Assembly: GCF_034263275.1 (NCBI RefSeq)
Contig: NZ_CP139559.1
Location: 1,922,001-1,986,000 of the forward strand
DNA length: 64,000 nucleotides
Reading direction: 5' to 3'
From: Mucilaginibacter sp. cycad4
GTDB taxonomy: Bacteria; Bacteroidota; Bacteroidia; Sphingobacteriales; Sphingobacteriaceae
Below the pieces are notes generated by a model. That model had not been told where the DNA came from, searched no databases, and saw nothing but the letters and a program-made list of their open reading frames with translations. Position 1 is the stretch's first letter. Each line of letters begins with the position of its first letter. Both the position numbers and the translations under genes were made by a program. Below are positions 46,577 through 55,864 of this stretch, piece by piece.

Positions 46577-47782
46577 ATGGAAACAATGAAATTACGAGCT
46601 GCTTTCTGGATCTGGTTATTAGCAATAATAATAACAGGCTGTAAGCAGGAAACACTTAATAAACCTACTATAACCAATAATAATGCGCCCGGGGTTGTTA
46701 CCAATGTGCAGGTGCAAAACCAAAATGGCAAAGCCAGTTTAACATATAGCCTGCCGGGTGATAATGATCTGTTTTACGTAAAAGCTGTTTATGAAACTTC
46801 TCCTGGTAAAACACGTGAGGTAATAGCATCACGCTATACCAATACCTTAACTGTTGATGGCTTTGGTGATACATTGGCGCATGTGATAAAGCTTTACGCT
46901 GTAAATTCAAGCGAAAAGGTTTCGGCACCTGTTAGTGTTACAGCAAACCCGTTAACTCCTCCATATCTTCTTGCTTACCGGTCGCTTAAAATAACTCCTA
47001 CTTTTGGCGGTTTTAACATTGCTTGTGATAACATCAGTCAGGACAACCTGGTTATTGTGCCAATGGTTGACACCGCTAACAATGGCTTATATATACAGAC
47101 AAAAGGGATGGACAATGTTTACAGCAGCAGTATTTCAATAAAGGCTGCTGTAAGAGGGCAGCCGGCTATTGAGCGTAAGTACGCATTTTTTGTGCGGGAT
47201 AGGTTTTTAAATAAGTCCGACACTTTGTTTTTAAAGCTCACACCGTTTTATGAGGAACAGTTTTCAAAATCGGATTGGTCAACTTATGTTTTGCCTGGTG
47301 ATGCCACCAACCTGTATTCATATACCGATGTAACCAAAATTTTTGATGGAAACTTTACCGGCGGCTGGCCAAATTGTCTCTTTACAGTTGAGAGCGCCGG
47401 CAGCCCGCAAATGGTAACGATCGATCTTGGTAAGCAACGGGTATTCAGCCGTTTTATCCTTAATCCTTTCATTGAGATAGGTAATGTGTACTATGTAAGG
47501 GGGAATCTGCGTGATTTTGAGATCTGGGGGTCGAACTCGCCGAATGTGAACGGTGCACTTGATGCTTCATGGACAAAATTGTTAACCTGTAATATTGTAA
47601 AACCATCTGGTTCGCCTTCAGGTACAGAAACCGCTGCCGATTACAAATATGCACATGATGGATGGGGTTTTGATTTCCCGGCCGGGTTAAGTGCTTACAG
47701 GTACATCAGAATCAGGAGTTTGCGTAACTGGACAGGTTCATACTTCATGAGTATCAGTGAATTTACCATGTTTGGAAAGTAG
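46577..47782 (+). CDS. Surface lipoprotein with DUF4959/DUF5000-like domains (PUL 1)
   Basis: About 400 residues with a signal peptide and lipobox (LLAIIITGCKQE). The N-terminal fibronectin-like part (~40-140) fits DUF4959. A middle beta domain follows, and the C-terminal half (~240-405) resembles DUF5000, a discoidin/F5-8C-like carbohydrate-binding fold (NPFIEIGNVYYVRGNLRDFE, YRYIRIRSLRNW). It probably presents or binds the PUL 1 glycan at the cell surface. ATG at 46577 or 46586 is preferred over 46553. The next lipoprotein gene starts 34 nt later. Confidence 0.85.
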   Translation: METMKLRAAFWIWLLAIIITGCKQETLNKPTITNNNAPGVVTNVQVQNQNGKASLTYSLPGDNDLFYVKAVYETSPGKTREVIASRYTNTLTVDGFGDTLAHVIKLYAVNSSEKVSAPVSVTANPLTPPYLLAYRSLKITPTFGGFNIACDNISQDNLVIVPMVDTANNGLYIQTKGMDNVYSSSISIKAAVRGQPAIERKYAFFVRDRFLNKSDTLFLKLTPFYEEQFSKSDWSTYVLPGDATNLYSYTDVTKIFDGNFTGGWPNCLFTVESAGSPQMVTIDLGKQRVFSRFILNPFIEIGNVYYVRGNLRDFEIWGSNSPNVNGALDASWTKLLTCNIVKPSGSPSGTETAADYKYAHDGWGFDFPAGLSAYRYIRIRSLRNWTGSYFMSISEFTMFGK

Positions 47783-47816
47783 TAAGGCCGATGCATTTAT
47801 CAATTTAATTACAATC

Positions 47817-49061
47817 ATGAAATTATATAAAATAACATCATACTATCTGTTGGTGCTGGCTGCTTTCATTATGAGCGCCTGTACTAAAATGGATGATTAT
47901 AAAAAGAAATATGAGCCCAATGGGGCAATTATATACCCGGGTAAAATGGATTCGGTACAGGTATTTTCGGGCAGGAACCGCGTTTTGCTAACCGGCCTGT
48001 TTACATCCGATCCTAAAATTGTGAAATACCGGGTATACTGGAATAGTAAACAGGATTCGATAGAAACGCCGGTTACCCGTACACCGGGGGTTGATACGGC
48101 TAAATTGTTTATACCTAATTTACCCGAAGGTACAATGACCTTCGAAGTCCGCACTTTTGATAATGGAGGGCATATTTCCGTGCCGGTTACATTAGCTGCC
48201 AACGTATATGGTAGTCTTTACCAAAGTTCACTTATCAACCGGGGTATAATCGGGGTCAAATTACAAACAGATGGATCGGCCTTAATTAACTGGGCGGATG
48301 TGAATGCCGATGACGGATTGGTTTCAATAGAACTCAAATACACCGATGCTGCCAACAAACAACGTGATACAATAATTGTATCGCAGCCAACTGGTTTAAG
48401 CACATCCCTGCCTAAATTTAACGCTGGAAAAGCGCTTAGTTACCGTACAGGTTTTAAACCCAATAAAACGGCTATTGATACTTTTTATGTAGATTACACA
48501 GATCAGAAAGTAATCGATGTAACCAATGCTTACCTATCAAACACAGGGCCTTTTCAAAGAAATACCTTTGACGGGCGTTGGGGAACGCTTGCTGCGCCAT
48601 GGATAACCAACGCGGCAGCCAAAAACAAAGATGGCGGTACCAATGGGGGCTATAGCTCCGATGGCGGGGGCACTATTAACTGGGAAACATGGAATAATAC
48701 GCCTGTTGTAAACGGCATAGTGTACCAGGCTACATCTTCGCCGCTGTCGGCAGGAAGTTATACTGTGTCATTTGATGCCTATTCGGAAGTTCAATCAAAT
48801 TCATCGGTTTATTGTGTCGCAGCTGCCGGAGGTAACGGCATCCCGATACTTGCAGACCTTTCAACAGCGCTGGGGTCTGTAAATATGTATAACGGCGCAA
48901 AGGCAGGTACAACCAGTCCGAGTTCAAGGGATGTGAAAACTTTCACGTTTACACTTTCTTCGCCACAGGTGGTATCCATTGGATTTCTGGGTAACCTGGT
49001 TGGTAACGGAAACCCGGGTAATTATTTTACGGTGTTTAATATTAAACTGTTTAAAAATTAA
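47817..49061 (+). CDS. Surface lipoprotein with DUF4998 and DUF5013-like domains (PUL 1)
   Basis: A 414-residue lipoprotein; Cys22 follows the lipobox of LVLAAFIMSACTK. The N-terminus (KYEPNGAIIYPGKMDSVQVF, KIVKYRVYWN) is typical of DUF4998, and the C-terminal ~170 residues look like a DUF5013 jelly roll (WETWNN, SAGSYTVSFDAYS). Such proteins are found beside SusCD and are thought to be glycan binding. The frame extends to 47757, but the ATG at 47817 starts the signal peptide. It ends PUL 1, with a terminator 8 nt after the stop. Confidence 0.85.
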   Translation: MKLYKITSYYLLVLAAFIMSACTKMDDYKKKYEPNGAIIYPGKMDSVQVFSGRNRVLLTGLFTSDPKIVKYRVYWNSKQDSIETPVTRTPGVDTAKLFIPNLPEGTMTFEVRTFDNGGHISVPVTLAANVYGSLYQSSLINRGIIGVKLQTDGSALINWADVNADDGLVSIELKYTDAANKQRDTIIVSQPTGLSTSLPKFNAGKALSYRTGFKPNKTAIDTFYVDYTDQKVIDVTNAYLSNTGPFQRNTFDGRWGTLAAPWITNAAAKNKDGGTNGGYSSDGGGTINWETWNNTPVVNGIVYQATSSPLSAGSYTVSFDAYSEVQSNSSVYCVAAAGGNGIPILADLSTALGSVNMYNGAKAGTTSPSSRDVKTFTFTLSSPQVVSIGFLGNLVGNGNPGNYFTVFNIKLFKN

Positions 49062-49068
49062 GAATGAT

Positions 49069-49099
49069 AAAAGTCCCTGGTGTTAGCCGGGGACTTTTT
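49069..49099 (+). terminator. Terminator of PUL 1
   Basis: AAAAGTCCCTGG (49069-49080) pairs with CCGGGGACTTTT (49087-49098) with one T-G pair and a 6-nt loop, followed by T. It lies 8 nt after the last stop codon. Confidence 0.85.
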
Positions 49100-49142
49100 A
49101 CTTTAATATGGTTGTAAATATGGTTGTAGTTTATAATTGAGC

Positions 49143-50351
49143 TTATTCATAAATGGCTACCTGTACAGGTTCACCCTCCGGTACTTCTTCAATTTGCGCC
49201 GACGCCGCTTTTTGCTTAGCATTTGAGGTGATAAAGCTCATACCAAATGCAAGTAAAAGCAGCGGTACTGTCATCCATATTACCTGGTGAATGCCATAGT
49301 GGGCAATCACAAAACCGCCCAATAGTGTGCCCAATGTAATACCTGCGTTAAAAAAGGAGGGAAGCAGGCTGTTTACAAAATCAAGCGCTGGTTCCTGAAT
49401 GCCATGGGTAAGCTGTATGTTGGCCGCCAGAAATCCTCCGGTATGTATAAATCCCCAAACCGAAAGGATAATAACCATTGGAATAAAGTTCCCACCGAAT
49501 AGATAGGCCAGGATATGGGTTGCAACCAATGAAAGTAGAAACAGCCGCGTTGTAAGCGTTACGTTTTTACTGAGCGCTATACCCATAAGCCAGTTGCCTG
49601 CTATCCCTGTACCTCCAAATACCAGTAACATGATGCTAATTTGGGCCCCGCTCATACGCGAAACCTTATCCAGGTATTCGGCAAGATAACCATAGGTGGC
49701 AAACATGCCCGCCAGTATAATGGTTGAAGCCAGCAGCTTAACCCATAAGTGTGCACTCCGCAGCAGCTTTACCTGGCTTTTGGGGCTTGCCTGCTCTTCA
49801 TTAACCGGCATTGACGGTGCAAACAGCGTCAGCGCACCAAAGGCCAATAAGTTAATAACGGCTGATAAGATAAAAGATGCCCTCCAATTAAAAAGATCTG
49901 CCATATAGGTGGTTAATGGCACCCCCAGTACGGTAGCAACGCTAAGTCCGGCCATTACTATGGAGATAGCTTTTGGTGCATCTTTCGGCCCCGCCTGTTT
50001 TGCAGCGGCAGTCATGGATACAGCCCAGAATACCGGGTGCAGAAATGCCGGTAAAATTCGGGCTATCATAAGTATTGTAAAGTTTGGCGCTATTGCCGAT
50101 AACAGGTTAGAAATAACAAAGATCCCCAATACCAGGCACATCACAAATTTTCGGTTAAGACGCGCCGTAAGCATATTGGTAAATGGCCCCGCAAGCGCCA
50201 CAGTTAATGCAAAGGCGCTAAGCAGCCAGCCTGCTGTATCAATCGAAATATGAAATTCTTTTACCAGGTCAGGCAGGATGCCGATAACTCCGAACTCCGT
50301 GGTTATGATACCGAAGGCGCCAAAGGCCATAATGTAGATTAATTTATTCAT
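49143..50351 (-). CDS. MFS efflux transporter (AraJ/CmlA-like)
   Basis: A 402-residue drug:H+ antiporter-1-type MFS protein with 12 predicted helices. It begins MNKLIYIMAFGAFGIITTEF, contains AGWLLSAFALTVALAGPFTN and LARLNRKFVM-like loop 2-3 residues (TARLNRKFVMCL), and ends with a short polar tail. Substrates of this group are chloramphenicol-like drugs, sugars or purines; not decidable here. It lies 78 nt downstream of an ArsR-type regulator on the same strand, which probably controls it. Confidence 0.9.
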   Translation of the reverse strand: MNKLIYIMAFGAFGIITTEFGVIGILPDLVKEFHISIDTAGWLLSAFALTVALAGPFTNMLTARLNRKFVMCLVLGIFVISNLLSAIAPNFTILMIARILPAFLHPVFWAVSMTAAAKQAGPKDAPKAISIVMAGLSVATVLGVPLTTYMADLFNWRASFILSAVINLLAFGALTLFAPSMPVNEEQASPKSQVKLLRSAHLWVKLLASTIILAGMFATYGYLAEYLDKVSRMSGAQISIMLLVFGGTGIAGNWLMGIALSKNVTLTTRLFLLSLVATHILAYLFGGNFIPMVIILSVWGFIHTGGFLAANIQLTHGIQEPALDFVNSLLPSFFNAGITLGTLLGGFVIAHYGIHQVIWMTVPLLLLAFGMSFITSNAKQKAASAQIEEVPEGEPVQVAIYE

Positions 50352-50429
50352 GAGTAGATGTATTTAAATATTTGAATATTTCGATGTTTTGAAGTTGAAA
50401 TAGCGGGGTAAATTTTGAAATATTAATGC

Positions 50430-50705
50430 TTAACTTTTCAATTCGTTCAGACAGGCAATGTACTCGTCAAGCACTTGTTGATTCAATACATATTTAAGGT
50501 TGCGGCCTTCTTTTTGTGATAGCAATAAATCGGCGTCAACCAGCTGTTTAAGATGGTGTGATACGGAGGGCTGCGTAAGGTCAAGCAGATCATTTACCTC
50601 TGCGCAGTAAAGGCAGTCCTTCCTTTTTTTAAACTGTTGTAAAATAGCTATCCGGTTTGCATCGCTCAGCGCCCTGGATATTTTCTCTATTTTTTTGTTG
50701 TCCAT
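50430..50705 (-). CDS. ArsR-family transcriptional regulator
   Basis: A 91-residue winged-helix repressor: RALSDANRIAILQQFKKRKD, recognition helix region LLDLTQPSVSHHLKQLVDADLL, wing SQKEGRNLKYVLN. Two Cys lie in KDCLYCAE, close to the alpha3 position used for metals, so metal or thiol sensing is possible. An inverted repeat overlaps its promoter. It precedes the MFS exporter on the same strand and probably represses both. Confidence 0.9.
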   Translation of the reverse strand: MDNKKIEKISRALSDANRIAILQQFKKRKDCLYCAEVNDLLDLTQPSVSHHLKQLVDADLLLSQKEGRNLKYVLNQQVLDEYIACLNELKS

Positions 50706-50743
50706 TGTTTTGCCATCGATGATATATAATCAACGATATAGTA

Positions 50744-50786
50744 CAAAGGTAAAATAACATTAACATATAGAAATGTTTCTATGTGT
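50744..50786 (-). promoter_or_regulatory. ArsR promoter with overlapping operator
   Basis: On the minus strand TACCTTTG (50751-50744) is a perfect -7 box, and an inverted repeat ACATATAGAAA-TG-TTTCTATGTGT (50763-50786, 9 of 11 matching) covers the -33 region. A repressor bound here would block RNA polymerase. The start codon is 38 nt away. Confidence 0.6.
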
Positions 50787-50937
50787 TTAAAGCGCATAAA
50801 TGACATTAAAAGGATATAAATGGATGCGCCTTAGTGTAGGAAGGTTTCCGTGATGTTTTCAGTTTTGTCACAAACACCCCCGTTTGTTGGCACTTTTGCC
50901 TGTTTAACAGTGACAGTGCTGGTCTTAATTTTATGAT

Positions 50938-51246
50938 ATGAAAGTAGTAAGAGTACAATACACCACACGCCCGGAGTTTGCAGCCACCAATCAGCGGAAC
51001 ATCGCTGCTATTGTTGACGAGTTGAAAACCTTAAATCATCCCGGTATTAAATATACCGCATGGCTATTACCCGATGGAAAAACATTTATGCATTTTGATC
51101 AGCTCGAAAATGAAGAAGCCCACCTCGTATTACAGGGGCTGGCTTCATTCCATAAATTTGCTGAAGAGCTTGAGGCCAGCGATTTAGAGGTTGAACCTAA
51201 ACTTGAACTGCTTACGCTTGTTGCTTCTACAGAGACCTATTTTTAA
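50938..51246 (+). CDS. Small hypothetical protein, ferredoxin-like fold possible
   Basis: A 102-residue cytoplasmic protein starting MKVVRVQYTTRPEFAATNQR, with GIKYTAWLLPDGKTFMHFDQ in the centre. The beta-alpha-beta-beta-alpha order resembles dimeric alpha/beta-barrel (ABM or EthD-like) proteins, but no family can be stated. It faces away from the ArsR gene and converges with the Lrp gene, 10 nt between the stops. Confidence 0.65.
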   Translation: MKVVRVQYTTRPEFAATNQRNIAAIVDELKTLNHPGIKYTAWLLPDGKTFMHFDQLENEEAHLVLQGLASFHKFAEELEASDLEVEPKLELLTLVASTETYF

Positions 51247-51256
51247 TGCACTGAAA

Positions 51257-51730
51257 TTACTGCTTGCCGATTGGCAGTGCAGTTTCTGTTTTCGCAGCTT
51301 TCATCACCAGCTTGGTTTCTACCTTGCCAATGGCGACCACCGCGAAAAGTCGGTTCATCAAAAAATCATAGTACTCTTTGCGATCTTTTACGGTAACCTT
51401 AAGGATGAAGTCAAAATCGCCGGTGAGGTGATAGCATTCCAGCACCTCGGGGAGTTTAATGATCTCGCTTTCAAAATGGCTTAAGCTGTGCTGACTGTGG
51501 TCTTTCAGTTGCACATGGGTAAAAGTCATGAAATCCAGCTCAAGCTTTTCATGATCAAGTACCGCAACATACTTTTTGATATAGCCGCGTTCCTGCAATG
51601 AGCGGATGCGGTTATTGATAGGGGTAGTGGTTTTGTTAAGCTTAAGGCCTATTTCCTGGCCGGTAAGCCGTGCATTTTCCTGCAACAGCTGGAGTATGCG
51701 GATATCTGTTTCGTCGAGTTGATTAAGCAT
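51257..51730 (-). CDS. Lrp/AsnC-family transcriptional regulator
   Basis: A 157-residue feast/famine regulator: an N-terminal helix-turn-helix (DETDIRILQLLQENARLTGQ, then TTTPINNRIRSLQERGYI) and a C-terminal RAM ligand-binding domain (VLECYHLTGDFDFILKVTVK). It is divergent from the threonine dehydrogenase gene with 148 nt between starts, so it probably senses an amino acid and controls that gene and itself. Confidence 0.93.
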   Translation of the reverse strand: MLNQLDETDIRILQLLQENARLTGQEIGLKLNKTTTPINNRIRSLQERGYIKKYVAVLDHEKLELDFMTFTHVQLKDHSQHSLSHFESEIIKLPEVLECYHLTGDFDFILKVTVKDRKEYYDFLMNRLFAVVAIGKVETKLVMKAAKTETALPIGKQ

Positions 51731-51878
51731 AAAAGTTATAAAAACTAAAATATAAGCTTTAAATATTTACCGAAAGTTTTAAAACCTGTTTTTAAATAAG
51801 TTTTTAGTCTAAAAAACCAAATTTTAAGTACTGTATGGATTATGAGGTTGTGAATATACAATTTTACATCATAATTCT

Positions 51879-52877
51879 ATGAAACACGACAAAAATCAAC
51901 CATTACCGGTAATCCTTGTTACCGGCGCCCGCGGACAGATCGGTACGGAACTGGTTGCCGCTTTAAGGAACGTTTATGGCCGGAAACAGGTAATTGCCAC
52001 CGACTTGCATGATGCTGCAGCAATCCCGGATTTAGAGCGGCCATATCATCAGTTAAATGTATTGGATAAAGATGAGCTGGAAAACCTGGTTGCTACCTAT
52101 GGTGTAACTCAAATTTATCATCTGGCAGCTACCTTATCAGCCAAAGGAGAAGAGTCTCCGCTAAAGGCATGGCACCTGAATATGCAAAGCCTGCTTAATG
52201 TATTGGAAACAGCTAAAGATCATAAATTAGATAAAGTGTTCTGGCCAAGTAGTATAGCTGTATTTGGGCCATCAACAGCACGCAAAATTAGTCCGCAGGA
52301 TGCTGTACTTGATCCGCAAACGGTTTATGGTATCAGCAAGGAGGCCGGCGAACAATGGTGTGCCTATTACAGGGAGCATTACGGGTTGGATGTACGCAGC
52401 CTGCGTTACCCCGGATTAATTAGTTACAGCGCCCCGGCTGGAGGTGGTACTACAGACTATGCGGTAGCTATATTTCACGAAGCTTTGCAGAATGGATCTT
52501 ACGAATGCTACCTGAACCTCGATACTGCATTACCTATGATGTATATGGATGACGCAGTAAGGGCTACGCTTGAACTGATGAACGCCCCGGTGGAAGCACT
52601 CAAAGAACGCGGGGCATATAATATTGGCGCTCTAAGCTTTACACCTGCCGAACTTGCCATAGAGCTGAAAAAGCACCTGCCAGATTTTACCATTAACTAT
52701 AACGCAGACAAGCGCCAGTCCATTGCAAACTCATGGCCGGCCGGTGTCGATGATACCGAGGCGAGGAGCGACTGGAACTGGCGTCCTGAATATGATCTTG
52801 TTACTATGACTGCAGAAATGCTTGATCATCTTACACCTGTTTATAAAAATAACAGCAATACTGCTCCAGTGAATTAA
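51879..52877 (+). CDS. tdh: SDR-type L-threonine 3-dehydrogenase
   Basis: A 332-residue epimerase-like SDR that oxidises L-threonine to 2-amino-3-ketobutyrate with NAD. The N-terminal site is ILVTGARGQIGTEL; the catalytic Tyr and Lys are in TVYGISKEAGE; the SDR-TDH specific stretch RYPGLISYSAPAGGGTTDYA followed by LPMMYMDDAVRATLE is very like animal and Bacteroidota TDH. It is divergent from an Lrp-type regulator and 11 nt before a sigma factor gene, with which it seems cotranscribed. Confidence 0.88.
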   Translation: MKHDKNQPLPVILVTGARGQIGTELVAALRNVYGRKQVIATDLHDAAAIPDLERPYHQLNVLDKDELENLVATYGVTQIYHLAATLSAKGEESPLKAWHLNMQSLLNVLETAKDHKLDKVFWPSSIAVFGPSTARKISPQDAVLDPQTVYGISKEAGEQWCAYYREHYGLDVRSLRYPGLISYSAPAGGGTTDYAVAIFHEALQNGSYECYLNLDTALPMMYMDDAVRATLELMNAPVEALKERGAYNIGALSFTPAELAIELKKHLPDFTINYNADKRQSIANSWPAGVDDTEARSDWNWRPEYDLVTMTAEMLDHLTPVYKNNSNTAPVN

Positions 52878-52888
52878 ATAAGGGTTTA

Positions 52889-53743
52889 ATGAGAGACCTG
52901 AATATTACCCAATCAATCACTGCCCGGGATGCTGCTTCGCTGGAGAAGTATTTTAGTGATATTGTTCGTGAGCCAACTATCAATGCGGAAGAAGAAGTTC
53001 TGTTAGCCGGGAAGATCAGGCAGGGAGATCTGTCGGCTTTGCATAAGTTGGTAAAGGCCAATTTGCGTTTTGTGGTTTCTGTGGCAAAAAAATATCAGCA
53101 CCAGGGCATGCCCATGGGCGACCTGATAAGCGAAGGTAACTTGGGTTTACTTGAAGCCGCGAAACGGTTTGACGAAACCCGCGGCTTCAAGTTTATATCA
53201 TATGCAGTTTGGTGGATCAGGCAGCGAATCATGGAAGCTCTCCTTGATAAAACGCGGATGATCCGCCTGCCTGCCAACCAGGTGGATATGATAGTACATG
53301 TTAACAGGGCAACAGGCGTTTTGGAGCAACAACTTGAACGACTGCCTGTTCAGGATGAGATCGCCGCATTCCTGGAAACTGCTGAATGGAAAGTAAAAGA
53401 AGCTTTGCATGCAGCTCCCTTTACTCATTCGTATGATAAAGCCAATACGCCCGGCAATGACGGATATAGCCTGCTTGATCGTTTACATACTGATGAACCC
53501 GGAATAGAGGGCCTTTTGGAAGCATTCCAACTTAAACAACAGCTTGATGATTTGCTCAGCAAGCTAAACAATGTCGAACGATCTGTTATATTGTATCATT
53601 ATGGCCTTGATGGGCACAGCGAGCTCTCAGCCCCCGAAATCGGTAACCGGCTCGGTGTTAGCGCGGAAAGGGTGAGGCAGCTAAGAAACCGGGCAATTGA
53701 TAAGCTTAGGGAAAATGCTGATTTGCAAAGGCTTGAACTTTAA
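52889..53743 (+). CDS. RpoD-like sigma-70 factor (probable alternative paralogue)
   Basis: A 284-residue group 1/2 sigma factor. Region 1.2 is at ~17-48, region 2 follows (FVVSVAKKYQHQGMPMGDLI, GFKFISYAVWWIRQRIMEAL), region 3 includes MIRLPANQ, and region 4 has APEIGNRLGVSAERVRQLRN. Length and layout are close to the Bacteroidota primary sigma, but region 3 and several region 2.4 residues (MEALLDKTRMIRLP) are unlike the usual housekeeping form as recalled, so a second paralogue is likely. It follows tdh by 11 nt. Confidence 0.85.
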   Translation: MRDLNITQSITARDAASLEKYFSDIVREPTINAEEEVLLAGKIRQGDLSALHKLVKANLRFVVSVAKKYQHQGMPMGDLISEGNLGLLEAAKRFDETRGFKFISYAVWWIRQRIMEALLDKTRMIRLPANQVDMIVHVNRATGVLEQQLERLPVQDEIAAFLETAEWKVKEALHAAPFTHSYDKANTPGNDGYSLLDRLHTDEPGIEGLLEAFQLKQQLDDLLSKLNNVERSVILYHYGLDGHSELSAPEIGNRLGVSAERVRQLRNRAIDKLRENADLQRLEL

Positions 53744-53874
53744 GATAAGCTGGTGATGGTTTTTATTTTCCGGCGTCTTAATCTCTTTCGGTACTTTATT
53801 CCTCATTATTCATCAGTCCATTGGTTAGGTTAACATGTTCTCCCGATCTATTTATCTTGCACGTATCAAGTTCA

Positions 53875-53886
53875 GCAAACGTTTGC
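53875..53886. promoter_or_regulatory. LacI/PurR-like operator palindrome
   Basis: GCAAACGTTTGC is a perfect 12-bp palindrome that matches the core of LacI-family operators such as the enterobacterial PurR box. It lies 122 nt before the beta-galactosidase start. No LacI-family regulator is encoded in this window. Confidence 0.5.
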
Positions 53887-54007
53887 GCTAAATTAAGATC
53901 GCAGGAAATTAGGCATTACTATTTAACCTTTATAATTTAGGAGCTCAAAAATATAATGGTTAGTACGCCTAATACGCGGTCAATCATGTTCAACCCTACA
54001 AATGCAA

Positions 54008-55864
54008 ATGAAAAAAATACTTCTCTCTTTATTACTGTTAACCCTCATTACCTCACAGGTTTTTAGCCAGGCGAAACATAGTTTTAAAATTGCTGATGGT
54101 AATTTTATTTATGATGGAAAACCTATCCAAATCCACTCGGGCGAAATGCATTTTGCAAGAATTCCTAAAGCTTACTGGAAGCAACGCCTGCAAATGCTTC
54201 GTGCAATGGGCATGAACGCGGTTGCCACTTACGTTTTCTGGAACCATCATGAAGTTAGTCCTGGTGTATGGGATTTTAAAACTGATAATCGCGATATCCG
54301 CGAGTTTGTAAAAACCGCACAGCAGGAGGGCTTAATGGTGATATTAAGGCCGGGCCCTTACGCTTGTGCCGAATGGGAATTTGGCGGCTATCCCTGGTGG
54401 CTCCAAAATGATAAGCAATTGGTTATCCGCAGCAAAAACGATCGCTTCCTTGATTCATGCAAAACTTACATTAATAAATTGATGGGGCAGGTTAAAGATC
54501 TGCAAATAACCCATGGCGGGCCGATAATTATGGTTCAGGCCGAAAATGAATTTGGATCATATGTAGCCCAGCGTAAGGATGTGCCGCTTGCCGATCATAA
54601 AATTTATAGCGCAGCTATAAAAGATCTGCTTTTAAAAGCCGGCGTTGATGTGCCATTGTTTACTTCAGATGGCGACTGGCTGTTTGAAGGCGGCGTAATT
54701 AAAGGGGCATTGCCAACTGCCAATGGCGAAGGTGATACCAAAAATCTGAAGAAACTCATTAACCAATATAACGACGGTAAAGGCCCTTATATGGTGGCCG
54801 AATACTATCCCGGCTGGCTTGACCATTGGGGCGAAAAATTTGAAAAAGTATCGGAAACCTCGGTAGTTAAAGACCTGGAGAAGTACCTGAAAGATACCGT
54901 ATCATTTAATATATACATGGCGCACGGTGGCACCAACTTTGGTTTCACAAGCGGTGCCAATTATGACAAGGAACATCAAATTCAGCCAGATATTACCAGC
55001 TATGATTATGACGCTCCTATCAGTGAGGCAGGATGGGTAACTCCCAAGTTTACAGCTATCCGCAACCTAATGAAAAAGTATGCAGCCTATGCTATTCCGG
55101 AAGTGCCTGTGCAGGTCCCTGTGATCCAGATCCCGGCTATTAAGCTTACCAAAACGGCCGATTTGCTGGAAATGGCGAAAGATCAGCAGGCGGTAGAAAG
55201 CGATACTCCGCAAACATTTGAAACGCTTAACCAGGGCCATGGCTATGTATTATACAGCCGTAAATTTACCCAGCCCATCAGCGGCACTTTAAACCTGGAA
55301 GGTGTGCGGGATTATGCTACTATATATATAAATGGTGAAAAAGTTGCGGAGCTTAACAGGCAAAGTAACAAATTCAGCTGCCCTATAAACATTCCGTTTA
55401 ATGCGCGTTTGGATATTTTGGTTGAAAACCTTGGCCGGATCAATTACGGAGGCGAGATCATTCACAATCTTAAAGGAATTATCAGCCCGGTGAAGATTGA
55501 CGATCATGAAATTACCGGCAACTGGCAAATGTATAAGCTGCCTATGGATAAAGTACCGGCGCTCGGGGCAGGCACAACGAACACAATCAGCCATCCAACA
55601 CTTTATCAGGGAACATTTGACCTTACTAAGCTGGGGGATACCTTTTTAGACATGAAGAATTGGGGCAAGGGCATAGTATTCGTAAACGGGATCAACATTG
55701 GCCGCTATTGGAAAATTGGCCCGCAGCAAACGCTTTATTTGCCAGGCTGCTGGCTTAAAAAGGGTACAAACAGTATCGTTGTATTTGATCAACTGAATGA
55801 TATCCAACAAACTGAGATAACTACGGTAACCATGCCTGTATTAGACGGCCCGGTAAGTAAATAA
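54008..55864 (+). CDS. GH35 beta-galactosidase
   Basis: An exported family 35 glycoside hydrolase that removes terminal beta-galactose by a retaining mechanism. 618 residues with a signal peptide (MKKILLSLLLLTLITSQVFS). The (beta/alpha)8 barrel (~25-350) shows HSGEMHFARIPKAYWKQRLQ, acid/base Glu181 in VQAENEFGSY, and nucleophile Glu265 in MVAEYYPGWLDHWG. Beta-sandwich domains follow. The frame starts two codons earlier at 54002, but 54008 begins the signal peptide. A LacI-like operator lies upstream. It could take galactose side chains off glycans used by PUL 2, which converges from the other strand. Confidence 0.93.
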   Translation: MKKILLSLLLLTLITSQVFSQAKHSFKIADGNFIYDGKPIQIHSGEMHFARIPKAYWKQRLQMLRAMGMNAVATYVFWNHHEVSPGVWDFKTDNRDIREFVKTAQQEGLMVILRPGPYACAEWEFGGYPWWLQNDKQLVIRSKNDRFLDSCKTYINKLMGQVKDLQITHGGPIIMVQAENEFGSYVAQRKDVPLADHKIYSAAIKDLLLKAGVDVPLFTSDGDWLFEGGVIKGALPTANGEGDTKNLKKLINQYNDGKGPYMVAEYYPGWLDHWGEKFEKVSETSVVKDLEKYLKDTVSFNIYMAHGGTNFGFTSGANYDKEHQIQPDITSYDYDAPISEAGWVTPKFTAIRNLMKKYAAYAIPEVPVQVPVIQIPAIKLTKTADLLEMAKDQQAVESDTPQTFETLNQGHGYVLYSRKFTQPISGTLNLEGVRDYATIYINGEKVAELNRQSNKFSCPINIPFNARLDILVENLGRINYGGEIIHNLKGIISPVKIDDHEITGNWQMYKLPMDKVPALGAGTTNTISHPTLYQGTFDLTKLGDTFLDMKNWGKGIVFVNGINIGRYWKIGPQQTLYLPGCWLKKGTNSIVVFDQLNDIQQTEITTVTMPVLDGPVSK

